Assembly: GCA_020310875.1 (NCBI GenBank)
Contig: CM035416.1
Coordinates: 79,507,778-79,571,777 of the forward strand
Direction: 5' to 3'
Length of the DNA stretch: 64,000 bases
Source of the DNA: Ceratopteris richardii
Taxonomy: Eukaryota; Streptophyta; Polypodiopsida; Polypodiales; Pteridaceae
Positions 11,050-24,511 of the stretch are shown here, in pieces; positions within the stretch are counted from its first letter, which is position 1; every line of letters begins with the position of its first letter. Both the position numbers and the translations under genes were made by a program. The notes under the pieces are model-generated. The model saw only the letters and a program-made list of their open reading frames with translations. It had not been told where the DNA came from and made no database searches.

Positions 11050-12800
11050 GGCTCTAGCTAGTGAATGAACCTAAGATCAGGATGAGTGCTAGGGAGTCGA
11101 AAACGTGTAATATCATCAGTAGGAAGTGTCACACAAAAGAGTATACATTCGGTGTATTCAGACACATCCAACAACTCAGAAGGAGACACCATTATGGCTC
11201 CGAAAGAAGTGCATAGCTCAATGCCTTTAGCAGGGCTCATGTCAGTAATAAAAGGAGAGTATAGGATGTCCCTACAATACATCTCCACTAATGTGCATGG
11301 ACTGCCTATCTACCTAGATGGCACCAATATGTTTGTGGCAAGAATGAAGAATTCTTCTGACTCAGAGATTGTGCCAAGAACGGTTGTAAAATATGAATGA
11401 GGATTCTACATGGATAAATTATGACACATATATGTGGTGATTGAGCAATCAAAGGGAATGAATGAAAGAGGAGAAGTGAAGGAACCAAAGAACCTAGCTA
11501 TACCTGATAGTGGAGATATGGTGACCACTTTTAGAGGAAAATTGGTAATCACTAATGTTTGGAGAGGATATCAAATCCCTCAGGATCATGATTTGATAGA
11601 TGTGTATATGGTAAGTGGACTAGAAAAACTACTACAAGCTACTTCACCAACCCCGACATTATCTGTGAATTACAAGATCTAGAAGACTCGTCTATGAGAG
11701 TTACCTACCTAGATCATAATAGAATGAGATATTGGCATGTTCATGACCATGACAAGTTGAGATTGAGATATTTAGGGTTGCTAGTGTTCCCTCCTAGAGA
11801 TCAAGCGAACACTTCTCAGAACCCCCTAGGACACAACAGAGCAATGAAAACCCATCCTTAGGGCAAACCAATCAACAAAGTGTGCCAGTCAGGCCACAAG
11901 TGCACTTTTCCATGCCAGGAACCAATACCACCTATTAGGCAAACCCCGAAAGTGGAAATGCAAATAGGCCACCCTTCCCAATGAGACCACCATAAGGAGG
12001 AGGATCAAGAATACAACCAGTACATACTATCATCCATATAGTCCTTCGACTACCATAGCCAAGTGGAAGACTAAGGCTTATTCAAGTAGCCAAATGCATG
12101 AGAAATCATTATGATGGTTCTAGGGAGCCATATGATCATATAGCTAAATTTAAGCAAGTGCTATGTGCAGAACAGGTGGATGACTTCTTTGTCCAATACG
12201 AATCTTTTGGCCTCACCCTTACTAGAACAACTTTGACCTGCTTCCAACCTCTGGATCCCAATTGTTTGTAAATATTGAGCAATTCTTTCAGAAATTCATT
12301 GGTGAGTTCATCAAGAGGGGTATCAAGCACAACTCCTCTTCTTTGATCCATAGCTTCAAATAGAATCCTAATGAGTTTGTAAGATCTACATCCCTCCCAA
12401 CAGAAGATGATATCTTTGCTTTTAGATGGCTTGACCAATTTGATGTTAAGAACCTTGCTTTATGTAAAATGATTGTACACATTAAGTGACTGTCTACGAG
12501 AATGTATAGACCTAGAAGATAACCTAGCGGATGACTTGAAAATCCCTCAAAATCCCATGAAGTCAGAAGATACGACTAGTAATGTGACCTCCCACACGAG
12601 TAATGTGGAAGAACTAGCAAACTTAGTGGCTAAGGCATTAGGTCTCCAAGGACAAAAAAACTACAAGAATCCTCCCTTCAGGGACCCATGCTAATAAGAT
12701 GCATGCATTGTGGTGGGGACCATCCATCTCATACTTGTGCAAGAGGAGGAGTAGTTTTCTCACAACCATATCAAAACAATAGGCAATAGTCCTAGGGACC
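11050..12800 (+). pseudogene. Ty3/gypsy gag remains (fossil)
   Basis: The segment near 12110-12260 reads like the gypsy gag core (YDGSREPYDHIAKFKQ, then QYESFGLTLT and FQPLDPN). A knuckle-like CIHCGGDHPSHTC follows near 12707. It is broken in several places. No LTR is recognised. The upstream part, from about 11086, is open in places but not recognised. Confidence 0.6.
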
Positions 12801-12849
12801 CAGTTTATATTGTCATATTGAACAAAAATACACTACCCCACTAATGTTT

Positions 12850-13060
12850 TTAGCAATGTGGAGAAGCACTTGTTAGATATGGAATTGGACCAAAATATAT
12901 GGATCCTAAACCCAATATAGATAATTTTGTGGAAGTGTGCCATAGAAAAAGGAGAAATCACAAGCCCTTCCTTGAAGCCATGCCATCACGCACATAATCA
13001 AACATGGAAACTTCTAGATTTCACCTTCTTGATAAGGATCTGAATCTTCTAGATTTTGTT
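12850..13060 (+). repeat. Second copy of the 8070-8330 repeat fragment
   Basis: It shares long word matches with 8135-8330 (for example GAAATCNCAAGCCCTTNCTT and GAAGCCATGCCATCA). It sits just after gypsy gag remains. It is decayed. Confidence 0.6.
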
Positions 13061-13304
13061 GGTGGCAAGAATCAAGCAGAAGAGACAAAAGATGAGACAA
13101 ACCTTGGAGGATTGTGCCACAGACAAAGAAGAATATCACACTACTAAGGAATAAAACCTTAGATAGTGAGTATTCGATCATTGGATCGACAATCTCAAAC
13201 ACATTCAATGGCTCCACTATATTAGAGTCAGCTAGCAAGGTGCAGCCCATGTAGAAAGGTGAATTCTTGAAAATCCCTTGGCATAACCCTATCAAAGGAA
13301 CACT

Positions 13305-13445
13305 TGTTGGTGCAATTCAATCAACAATTGAAGTTTTGATGAAGAATTGAAGTCAAGTTTTGAAGAAAATATCAATTTATGAAGCATGAAGAAAGCACAT
13401 GTTCAGAAGATGAAGACTTGTATACATATGTACATTATTTTAGAG
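13305..13445 (+). repeat. 5' LTR fragment of copia 2
   Basis: Starts TGTTGGTGCAA and matches 30235-30375 closely. The match stops at about 13445, where the second CACTA element's sequence begins. Confidence 0.8.
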
Positions 13446-14508
13446 GCAGATTCTAATCAATCAGAGGGTACTCCACCACCTCCTACCCATGCAACGACTT
13501 CACATGTGTCCTCCGATAGGAATTATGATGAATTTTACTATGAAGAGCATATTATATGTTGGTGTAACTTTTGTTATGGCACGTATCGCAGACCACGATT
13601 CGAATGTATTGAACATGAGGCAGATTATGGTACTTTTGAGCGTGCACCATCACCTAGTCAACGTGATAATGCTTGGGTGTGTATTTTCTATATATATTAA
13701 TGTCATTATTTTATTTAAAAACCATATATAAAATCAAACTATTGTTGATATACAGGAATACTTGCTCGATGATGATGATGATGATAATTTTTCTCATAAT
13801 GTTAATATACCTTGTACACGTCATGGACTTGCTGTTCATCAATTACAAGCAGAGGTTTCTAGAAATCCTCTACCTCCTGGTTTAGAGAATGAAATGGCTG
13901 GAGATTATCCATTGCCATCTCGTGATCGTTCTTTAGTACAAACATATGATAGAAGAAGATATGGAGGATGGAATAGAGGACCACTTCCTTTAGATGGAGA
14001 GGTTTTCAACTTTTGGGGTAATCGCTATATGATTGCTCCATCCACTATTACTAATGCTGGTCGTGGTCTCTTTATTGTAGAGGATTTGTATGTGCCTCCG
14101 AACTCTGAAGTCACTCTTATGTCTTTTTGTGGTCCTATATATGGATGGGGAGATTGGCATCGACTTTCACGTTATGTTCAAAGCATGAGTACTTATGGAA
14201 TATGCTTGAACGCAGCATCCCTTACTAGTAGACGGATTTTACATGCAGAAAATGAAAGACTATATATTGATGGAAGACCTTACACACATGGAAATATAGC
14301 AGGTTTAATAAATAGTAGTCGAGGGTTACATAATAGTTCAAGGACTAATTGCACATTTGCGGAGCGTGAAAATAGTCATGAATCACCATACATGAGTAGA
14401 GATGTATCAAGATACATAGTTGTCAATGCTATTACTACATTACATGCTGGTGATGAACTATTAGTGAATTATGGATGGCGTAGACCTCCGAGAGCACCTT
14501 TTAGCTAG
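13446..14508 (+). CDS. SET-domain protein carried by CACTA element (5'-partial)
   Basis: Two exons joined at a clean GT-AG intron (13677-13755, phase 0). Exon 1 holds a Cys/His cluster (CWCNFCYG, then FECIEHEADYG) that could bind metal. Exon 2 has an acidic run (D6) and then SET-type motifs in order: GRGLFIVEDL; FCGPIYG; GNIAGLINSS...NCTF, the counterpart of 'GN.ARFINHSC.PNC.F'; and IVVNAITTLHAGDELLVNYGW, the counterpart of 'A...I..GEEL..DYG'. SET domains transfer methyl groups from S-adenosylmethionine to lysines, often on histones. The canonical NHSC reads NSSR here, so activity is uncertain. The frame is open to a stop at 14506-14508. The true start is not visible because the left end abuts an LTR fragment. 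It could be a separate gene or the former N-terminal part of the transposase transcript. Confidence 0.72.
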
Positions 14509-15040
14509 AGAGAATAAAAATTTTTTATCCATATTTAATAAGTTATATACTTAATTTTATATTTAAAGTTTACTTTTTATTCATTTATGGAATACTAATG
14601 AATTTTATTTATATGTGTAGATTCCAACGTATGATGTTGATGATATTCCTCCATAGCATTCACATTTACCAGTAAGACCTCATTTATCAGAAGCTTCCAT
14701 GAGGAGGCTACACAAAACTAATCCTGTGCAATATGCAAAGTTGAAAGATCTATATTCAAAAGACGATAAAGTACAAGATTTGTGTGACAATGATGAAGAT
14801 GATGGCATGGCAGATTTTATTGAGGATTGGTATCAAAATGACAGTGAGAGCATTGATATTTCTAAAAATGAGAAATATCTTCGAGAGGAATGTCTAAAGC
14901 ATGTATATGAAGGAAGTCGTTTGACACGACCAAGTGCGAGCTTACTTATTCTCAAGCTTCAAAATCATTTTGCATGGAGTAATGCATCTGTTTCGACACT
15001 ATTAAGGTATAATTTTCAATTTTCTATCTATTTATATATA

Positions 15041-15185
<145 letters not shown>

Positions 15186-15275
15186 GCAAGTTTTTATTCT
15201 TACTTTAGATAAGGTAAGAACAAGAACTTGAATTGAATGGACACTTTTTGTCTGCACATCTTTTAAAACTATTAA

Positions 15276-15669
15276 TGCATCTTTCAAAATATTCGTGAAA
15301 AATTTGATTGTTTGGATGGCAGGATACGATTGTTTGTTTTGGAGGATATGAAGTATGTACCTTCATTGAATGATTTGTCGATTCGCACATATGTTCAGTT
15401 TGAAAGTGTGAGAAGCACATTTATAATTGCTATTCAAAGAATTTGGCACTGTTTATAGGCCGTACAATGGTGACCTGGATGAATCGCATGCACAGAGGTT
15501 ACTCAAGATAGAGCAATCTGATTATAGTGGGCTAGTGCCAGCAAGATTCCTAGGGTATGCAGTAAACCTCTTGCATGTCAATGATGAGCATCTGAACTTT
15601 AGGATACAAAGTGGAAATCATGGTGGCTTGAGAGGATCACTTTTATACAGCTTGTTCAAAAAACTTCAG
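15276..15669 (+). pseudogene. GMI1/DMS3-like SMC-hinge gene fragment (left arm of the palindrome)
   Basis: A fragment of about 130 codons in two frames, with no start, no stop of its own and no flanking exons. The segment 15427-15690 is open and shows HAQRLLKIEQSDYSGLVPAR and RFLGYAVNLLHVNDEHLNF, typical of a structured domain rather than random sequence. The right arm (15680-16073, minus strand) encodes the same segment with a few substitutions, such as GFLGYAVN instead of RFLGYAVN. I recognise the hinge-like pattern of GMI1/DMS3 from memory only. It was probably captured from a host gene by the transposon. Confidence 0.5.
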
Positions 15670-16073
15670 TGTCATAAACCTGAAGTTCTTTGAACAAGCT
15701 GTATAAAAGTGATCCTCTCAAGCGACCATGATTTCCACTTTGTATAATAAAGTTCAGATGCTCATCATTGACATGCAAGAGGTTTACTGCATACCCCAGG
15801 AATCCTGCTGGTACTAGTCCCTTATAATCAGGTTGATCTATCTTGAGTAACCTCTATGCATGCGATTCATCCATGTCACCATCGTATGGCCTGTAAACAG
15901 TGCCAAATTCTTTGAATAACAATTATAAACCCGCTTCTCGCACTTTCAAACTAAACATATGATAGAATCGACAATCATTCAATGAAGGTACATACTTCAT
16001 ATCCTCCAAAACAAACAATCGTATCCTGCCATCCAAAACAATCAAATTTTGCGCGAATATTTTGACAGATGCA
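15276..16073. repeat. Near-perfect 394-bp inverted repeat with captured SMC-hinge-like gene fragment
   Basis: Left arm 15276-15669, loop 15670-15679 (TGTCATAAAC), right arm 15680-16073. The arms differ at roughly 30 positions by my eye count, so they are over 90% identical. The whole structure sits in the transposase intron 15007-16172. The left arm reads [17 protein letters not shown] and then, after a one-frame shift near 15425, FGTVYRPYNGDLDE, AQRLLKIEQ, RFLGYAVNLLHVNDEHL and GSLLYSLFKKLQ. From memory this follows the SMC flexible-hinge region of plant GMI1/DMS3-type proteins ('GFLGFAVN...RETLF..LF..LQ'). GMI1 acts in DNA repair and DMS3 in RNA-directed DNA methylation. Both arms carry the same shift, so inversion-duplication followed capture. 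A transcript would form a long hairpin. The repeat is certain; the family call is moderate. Confidence 0.9.
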
Positions 16074-19000
16074 CATAAGCATACACATATATAAAATTAT
16101 ATGCATATATATATATATGTATATTTATTTATTTACTTTTTTTAATATATCTTTTTTTTTATAAACTTACAGGTTATTATCTGAAAAGTTTTTACCAAGT
16201 CAGAATATTCTTCCTACCTCACATGATGAAATGAAGAAGATAATCAACAATCTTGGTATAGATTATCAATGTATACATGCATGTCCTAACGATTGTATTT
16301 TATATAGAGGTGAATATGCAGACTCTTTGACATGTCCCAAATGTCAATCTCCTTGATATAAGGGCGAAGAAGGTAAAATCCCAAAAAAGGTATTGAGACA
16401 TTTTCCATTGGCTCCACGGATTATACATATGTTTCAAAGCCCCGAATTATCAAAGCTTTTGACTTGGGGACATGATCACAAAAGTATAGATGGAATAATC
16501 CGAATTCATCATGATATTGTTGCTTTTCAGCATATTGATTCTAAATGGCTTGAATTTGCACAAAATCCATAGAATCTAAAGTTAGGAGTTGCATTAGATG
16601 GGGTTAATCCATTCTCCATGAAATCCAATAAATGGTCAACATGGCCAATGGTAGTCATAAACTACAATCTTCCGCCATATCTTAGCATTAAAAAGGAACA
16701 TTTAATGCTTTCACTTTTAATCCCAGGTAAAAGACAAGTTAAAGATATGAATATATATCTTGCTCCTCTCATTGACGATCTTCAAGAGTTATGGAGAGGT
16801 ATTAATGTCATTGATGTATCGAAAAGCATCAATGAAAGACATATTACGGTTCGTGGTATTGTGGCTTGGACTATTCACGATTTTCCAGGATATGGTGTTT
16901 GTTCAGGTATTGATATAATTTTTTTATTCAATATGCATGTAAATAAATATGATTTAATCTAATTATATTTTTATCATTTCCCATGATGCAGGAATATCTA
17001 CTAAGGGTTATAAAGCTTGTCCATATTGTGGTGATTGGTTGAGATCAATCTATAGTAAGAATCTCAACAAAAATATTTATCTTCGACATCGATGATTCTT
17101 GCATGATGATCATCCATTAAGATCTAAAAGAGAAGCGATACATTTTAATGGAAAGCTTGAAACAGGTCAGTGTCCAAAACCTATGACGCCTATGGATTGG
17201 TATAAAAAATGGACAGATGGACCTCTTATAGATCCAGAAGCAGAAATCTTCAGTGACGATTTAGATAATGAGTATGTGAACAAAGGTAAAGGAAAATTGG
17301 CACTCGCAGAGAACATATCAATATGGTAGTCTTTGGAGTATTGGAAAGAGTTAAAAGTATGTCATCTTCTTGATCCTATGCATAGATTCAAAAATATTGG
17401 TTATTCACTATGGCAACATCTTCTTGGACTAAAAGATACCACAGCATCAAGGAATGATTTGAAAGATAAAAAATCCAAACCAAAGTTATGGCCAGTTTTT
17501 TATAGACATCGACAAGAAACGACTTATGCACCTGCTCTTTGGGTACTTACAACAAAAGAGATACAAACTATCAACAATAGAATTCAATTGATTAAGACTC
17601 GTACAGGATATGGAGCATCTTTTCAAAACATGTTTACTATGGATGATAAGAGCTTATCTGGATTAAAGACCCATGACTTGCATAACTTTTTGAAACATAT
17701 TTTACCTTTGATTATCGATGCATGTACAACGAAAGGAGTACGAGATGTGATCTATCGTCTTGGATCACTTATAAGGTAATTATGATACTTTTATATTTAA
17801 TATGTATGAATATTGGATATCTTTTATTTTTTAATTAACTTCTTTATAATTGTTTTTATGATATGTATAGGTGGATTACATCCAAAGAGATTGACAAAAA
17901 CTCGACCCACAAAAAAAAACATGAATACAAAGAGCTACTATGTTTGATGGAGAAAGAACTTCCTACTTCATTTTTTGATATTCAGGTTCATTTATTAGTC
18001 CATCTTGTAGATGAGATAGAGATTGCGGGTGTTGTCAACACTCGATGGATGTTTTGGGTCAAGCAATTTATGGGAATACTAAAAGGTTATGTGCGACAAA
18101 GAGCAAAACCAGAAGCATCCATGGTAAAGGGTTGGATGCTTGAAGAGTGCATGTATTACGTTAGTGAGTACCTTGAAAGAGTTCATGAAAAAGCTCCACG
18201 TGCATGGACCAACGAGTCTTCTTCAAAAATAACAGATGAGGTATTATCAGGTAAGGGGGTTCCATTCTTTTTACATTTCAAGAAAAAAATGATGTTTCTA
18301 CTTTTGTAGCATATAATAGCGAATGCATGCAAGCATTCCTTAGCGAGTATGAGGAACTTCAAAATCTCCGAAGTAAAAGGCGAAAAACAAAAGATTTAGA
18401 CGTAATCTCGATAATAATGAGATTACAGATATATCTTCTTTCACGGATTGGCTATATAGTCGTTTACAACACGCCAACGCAAATAATGAAGAAATCTCAT
18501 ATGAGCAAAGAGAGTTAATGATAGGTTGTGAACGAAATGTAATTTTATTAAAATAATATTTTATTTTTTTCATATATGTATGTTAGTTTCTATTTCCTAA
18601 TTGAATTTATTTTGCAGGTTCGAATGTTCACTAATATGTGGGCTTTTGGACAGCATATTAGAATCAAAGCCATTGATTCTTTACGTAAAACATAGGATTC
18701 TAGTATTGTTGCTTCTTTCAAGCAACTATCACGTGCTAGCTCAAAAGACATGAACCTTATAGATAGCGAACTTGGTTACGTAGGAACTATTGTTGGTATC
18801 TACAAAATTTCATTTCGTACATTCAAACAGGTAGAAAAAAGTTTATAATTTTTTTTATAGAGTTAGTTATTTTTTTAAGCACCTAATAATGGGTTTTTGT
18901 TGTTATATATTTTGATAGGTCATTTTGAAGGTTGACTGGTTTCGAGCGGAGTATAAAGGTAGTAATTCCACATTAAGAAAGGAATTATCTGGGTTTCGAG

Positions 19001-19473
19001 CAATTGATTCTTCCAAGGTGATGCGATCTACTAAAGAACCATATATTCTTCCTAGGCATATTGAACAAGCATTTTTTTATAAAAACCCAGATGCTCATCC
19101 TTGGTGGCAAGTCATTCATGTGCAACCTAGAGGTAGGTCATTGTTTGAACAGTTTATTGTTAGAGAGATCGAAGAAAGTCCTCTTGATGATTCAGCATCA
19201 GATACTGATACATCAACATCTGAAATAGAAATTAGAATCATTATACGTGATAATGATACTAATCTTTTTGATGAAAAGGATAATTCTCTACATGCTAATT
19301 CTACTGATGAGGAAGAGGAATTACCAGAAATAGATATTAATGCATCAATAGATGATGTGATTCATGAGAACATAGGTTTAACAATAGAAGAAATAAATGA
19401 AATCAATAAGGATAATGAAGATGAGACTATATTGATGTCTTACCAAAATGATGGCAATAATCAAAACATATGA

Positions 19474-21019
<1,546 letters not shown>

Positions 21020-21639
21020 TCATGTCCCAAACTCTATCTCAAGTGAACTAAGTCCGTATTTTTTATCCCTCTCATCATGCTCACTACAAAAATAAAAAAC
21101 ATAATGTAAATAAAACATAAGATATTTATTTCAATTTATATGTAAAATTTTTACTTACTTCCACGGTAAGTGGACAAAGCGCAGGTAAGAGTCACATAGT
21201 GCTTGCATTCTTCTCTTGAACTCCAATCCATTCCCTATGTACACAATGTTCCCCTCTGGCTCTATATCGCACTCTAGTCCTAAGGTGCCTATGCATGTCC
21301 TCATAGGCAACTCTGCTCTGTTATCATGTAGTGGAGGTGGTATAGGTGTCTTGAAAATAGATAGATAAAAATAAATAAAAATATTTGTTATAATATCATT
21401 AAAAAAATTTATGAAAAAAGAACATACCTATGAGCAGATAGCTCTCTTCCTGCATGTGGAGCCGCAGAACAGCCCTCATCTGATCGTTGGGTAAGCATCT
21501 GGATCGTACAGTCCAGCTCCTCATCAGACATCTCTGAGTAATCACGCATTATGGCCCCTAGAGTATCAGACGGAACTCTTGCTCTCATAAGACTTTTTAT
21601 GAGAATGATTTTTGTCTTTCTCTCTCTACTGGGATCCAT
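21020..21639 (-). CDS. Spliced small gene of unknown function in CACTA copy 2
   Basis: Minus-strand gene with three likely exons: 21639-21428 (starts MDPSRERKTKIILIKSL), 21349-21159 and 21083-21020, with GT-AG borders on both introns. Exons 2 and 3 join in phase (LPWN|EHDERDKKYGLSS...) and end at a TGA at 21022-21020. Exon 2 encodes TCIGTLGLECDIEPEGN and IYIGNGLEF-like text, rich in charged and aromatic residues. Exons 1 and 2 do not join in phase with the borders I chose, so one border is misplaced or the gene is slightly broken. I do not recognise the protein. En/Spm elements often encode a second protein (TnpA-type) that binds subterminal repeats. This could be that, or another captured host fragment. 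Confidence 0.5.
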
Positions 21640-21664
21640 AATACCTAACATATAAAACAAAATG

Positions 21665-21855
21665 GTTAGAATTCAATATATATACGTGTACATATGTATG
21701 TGTGTATGCATTAAGTATGTGTATGTATGCATGTGTGTGTATTTATGTGCGTGTATGTGTGTGTGTCTATGTGTATGTGTGTGCATCTATGAGTGTGTAT
21801 GTGTTTATGTGTGTGTATGTGTCTACGTGTGTGTATGTGTCTATGTGTGTGTATG
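21665..21855. repeat. TG/TATG array, first block in CACTA copy 2
   Basis: Same unit types as the main array at 22354-26390, from which it is separated by a 0.5-kb non-repetitive island. Confidence 0.95.
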
Positions 21856-22353
21856 TGTTGTTAAAAGTCAAGCTTCAAGCTACAAATTCGTGGGGAATCT
21901 TTTATGGACATGTGGAGCAATCAAAGGAAATATTTTGCTCTCTGCTCTAAGGGCTGGTTCTCCTTCTCTATTTATCCATTTGCTATGATTTTGGTGCCAT
22001 TGGGTATCTATTAGAGTGCTCTAAAATTGACCCAAAGTTGAGATTCATTCTCTGTATAATCTCTGAGAAAAGCTTGTTGGAGTGAAGTGAGGTCTCTGCT
22101 TGACTAGCAACTATGAGCATTCAACTAGCTCATGTTGTAGACATTGTTTCTCTTTGTGTAATAATCCGTTTGAAGTGAAATTTGATTTGTTGGAAAGCCC
22201 TTGGTGTCTACTACAGGTCTACAAAAGCTCACTAGAGTTATTTGCATAAGCTCTGAGTAAGAGCATTTTTGGTGTGCAGAGGTCAAAGAAGGATACCTGT
22301 GGAGGTCATTCGTGCTTCGTCGTTGCTTAGGGGTTGAGATACTTCCCCCATCA
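21856..22353 (+). other. Non-repetitive island in the array, candidate solo LTR (fossil)
   Basis: About 0.5 kb starting TGTTGTTAAAAG and ending CCCCCATCA, with TG/TATG repeat on both sides. The TG...CA ends and the size fit a solo LTR, but no target duplication is clear in such repetitive flanks. I see no coding content. Confidence 0.35.
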
Positions 22354-24260
22354 TGTGTCTATGTGTGTATGTGTATGCATGTATGTATGCATATGTGTGT
22401 ATGTGTGTGTATGCATTATGTATGCATATGTGTGTGTATGCATTATGTATGTGTATGTATGCATGTATGTATGTATGTATGCATATGCATATGCATTATG
22501 TATGTATATATATGCATGTATGTGTATGTGTGAGTATGTCTCTCTATGTGTGTGTATGCATATATGTGTGTATGTATGCATATATGTGTGTATGTATGCA
22601 TATATGTGTGTATGTGTGTATGTGTGTGTATATGTGTTTGTATGTGTGTATGCATGTGTATGTGTGTGTATGCATCATTATGTGTGTATGTGTCTATGTG
22701 TGTTTGTGTGTGTGTATATGTGTGTGTGTGTGTCTATGTGTATGTGTGTGTGTCTATGAGTGTGTATGTGTTTATGTGTATGTATGTATCTATGTCTGTG
22801 TATGTGTCTATGTGTGTATGTGTATGCATGTATGTATGCATATGTGTGTGTATGCATGTGCATGTGTGTGTATGCATCATTATGTGTGTATGTGTCTATG
22901 TGTGTATGTGTGTATGTGTGTGTGTATATGTGTGTGTGTGTGTCTATGTGTATGTGTGTGTATATGAGTGTGTATGTGTTTATGTGTATGTATGTATCTA
23001 TGTGTGTGTGTATGTGTCTATGTGTGTATGTGTATGCATATGTATGTGTGTGTATGCATCATTATGTGTGTATGTGTCTATGTGTGTATGTTTGTGTGTG
23101 TGTATGTGTCTATGTGTCTATGTGTGCGTATGTGTCTATGTGTGTATGTGTATGCATGTATGTATGCATATGTGTGTATATGTGTGTATGCATTATGTAT
23201 GCATATGTGTGTGTATGAATTATGTATGTGTATGTATGCATGTATGTATGTATGTATGTATGTATGTATGTATGTATGTATGCATATGCATATGCATATG
23301 CATTATGTATGTATATATATGCATGTATGTGTATGTGTGAGTATGTCTCTCTATGTGTGTGTATGCATATATGTGTGTATGTATGCATATGTGTGTGTAT
23401 GTGTGTATGTATATGTGTTTGTATGTGTGTATGCATGTGTATGTGTGTGTATGTGTCTATGTGTGTTTGTGTCTGTGTATATGTGTGTGTGTGTGTTTAT
23501 GTGTATGTGTGTGTGTCTATGAGTGTGTATGTGTTTATGTGTATGTATGTATCTATGTGTGTGTATGTGTGTATGTGTGTATGTGTGTATGTGTGTATGT
23601 GTATGCATGTATGTATGCATATGTGTGTGTATGCATGTGTATGTGTGTGTATGCATCATTATCCGTGTATGTGTCTATGTGTGTATGTGTGTGTATGTGT
23701 GTGTATATGTGTGTGTGTCTGTGTGTATGTGTGTGTGTCTATGAGTGTGTATGTGTTTATGTGTATGTATGTATCTATGTGTGTGTATGTGTCTATGTGT
23801 GTATGTATGTATCTATGTTTGTGTGTGTGTGTGTGTATATGTGTGTGTATATGTGTGTGTGTATGTGTATGTGTCTATGTGTATGTGTCGCTATGCGTCT
23901 ATGAGTGTGTATGTGTCTATGTGTGTGTATGTGTATGCATGTATGTATGAATATGTGTGTGTATGCATTATGTATGCATATGTGTGTGTATGCATTATGT
24001 ATGTGTATGTATGCATGTATGTATGTATGTATGTATGTATGTATGTATGTATGTATGTATGTATGTATGTATGTATGTATGTATGCATATGCATTATGTA
24101 TGTATATATATGGATGTATGTGTATGTGTGAGTATGTCTCTCTATGTGTGTGTATGCATATATGTGTGTATGTGTGTATGTCTGTGTGTATATGTGTTTG
24201 TATGTGTGTATGCCTGTGTATGTGTGTATGTGTGTATGTGTGTATGTGTCTATGTGTGTT

Positions 24261-24293
<33 letters not shown>

Positions 24294-24480
24294 CTATGTG
24301 TATGTGTGTGTGTCTATGAGTGTGTATGTGTTTATGTGTATGTATGTATCTATGGGTGTGTATGTGTCTATGTGTGTATGTGTATGCATGTATGTATGCA
24401 TATGTGTGTGTATGCATGTGTATGTGTGTGTATGCATCATTATGTGTGTATGTGTCTATGTGTGTATGTGTATGTGTATA

Positions 24481-24511
<31 letters not shown>

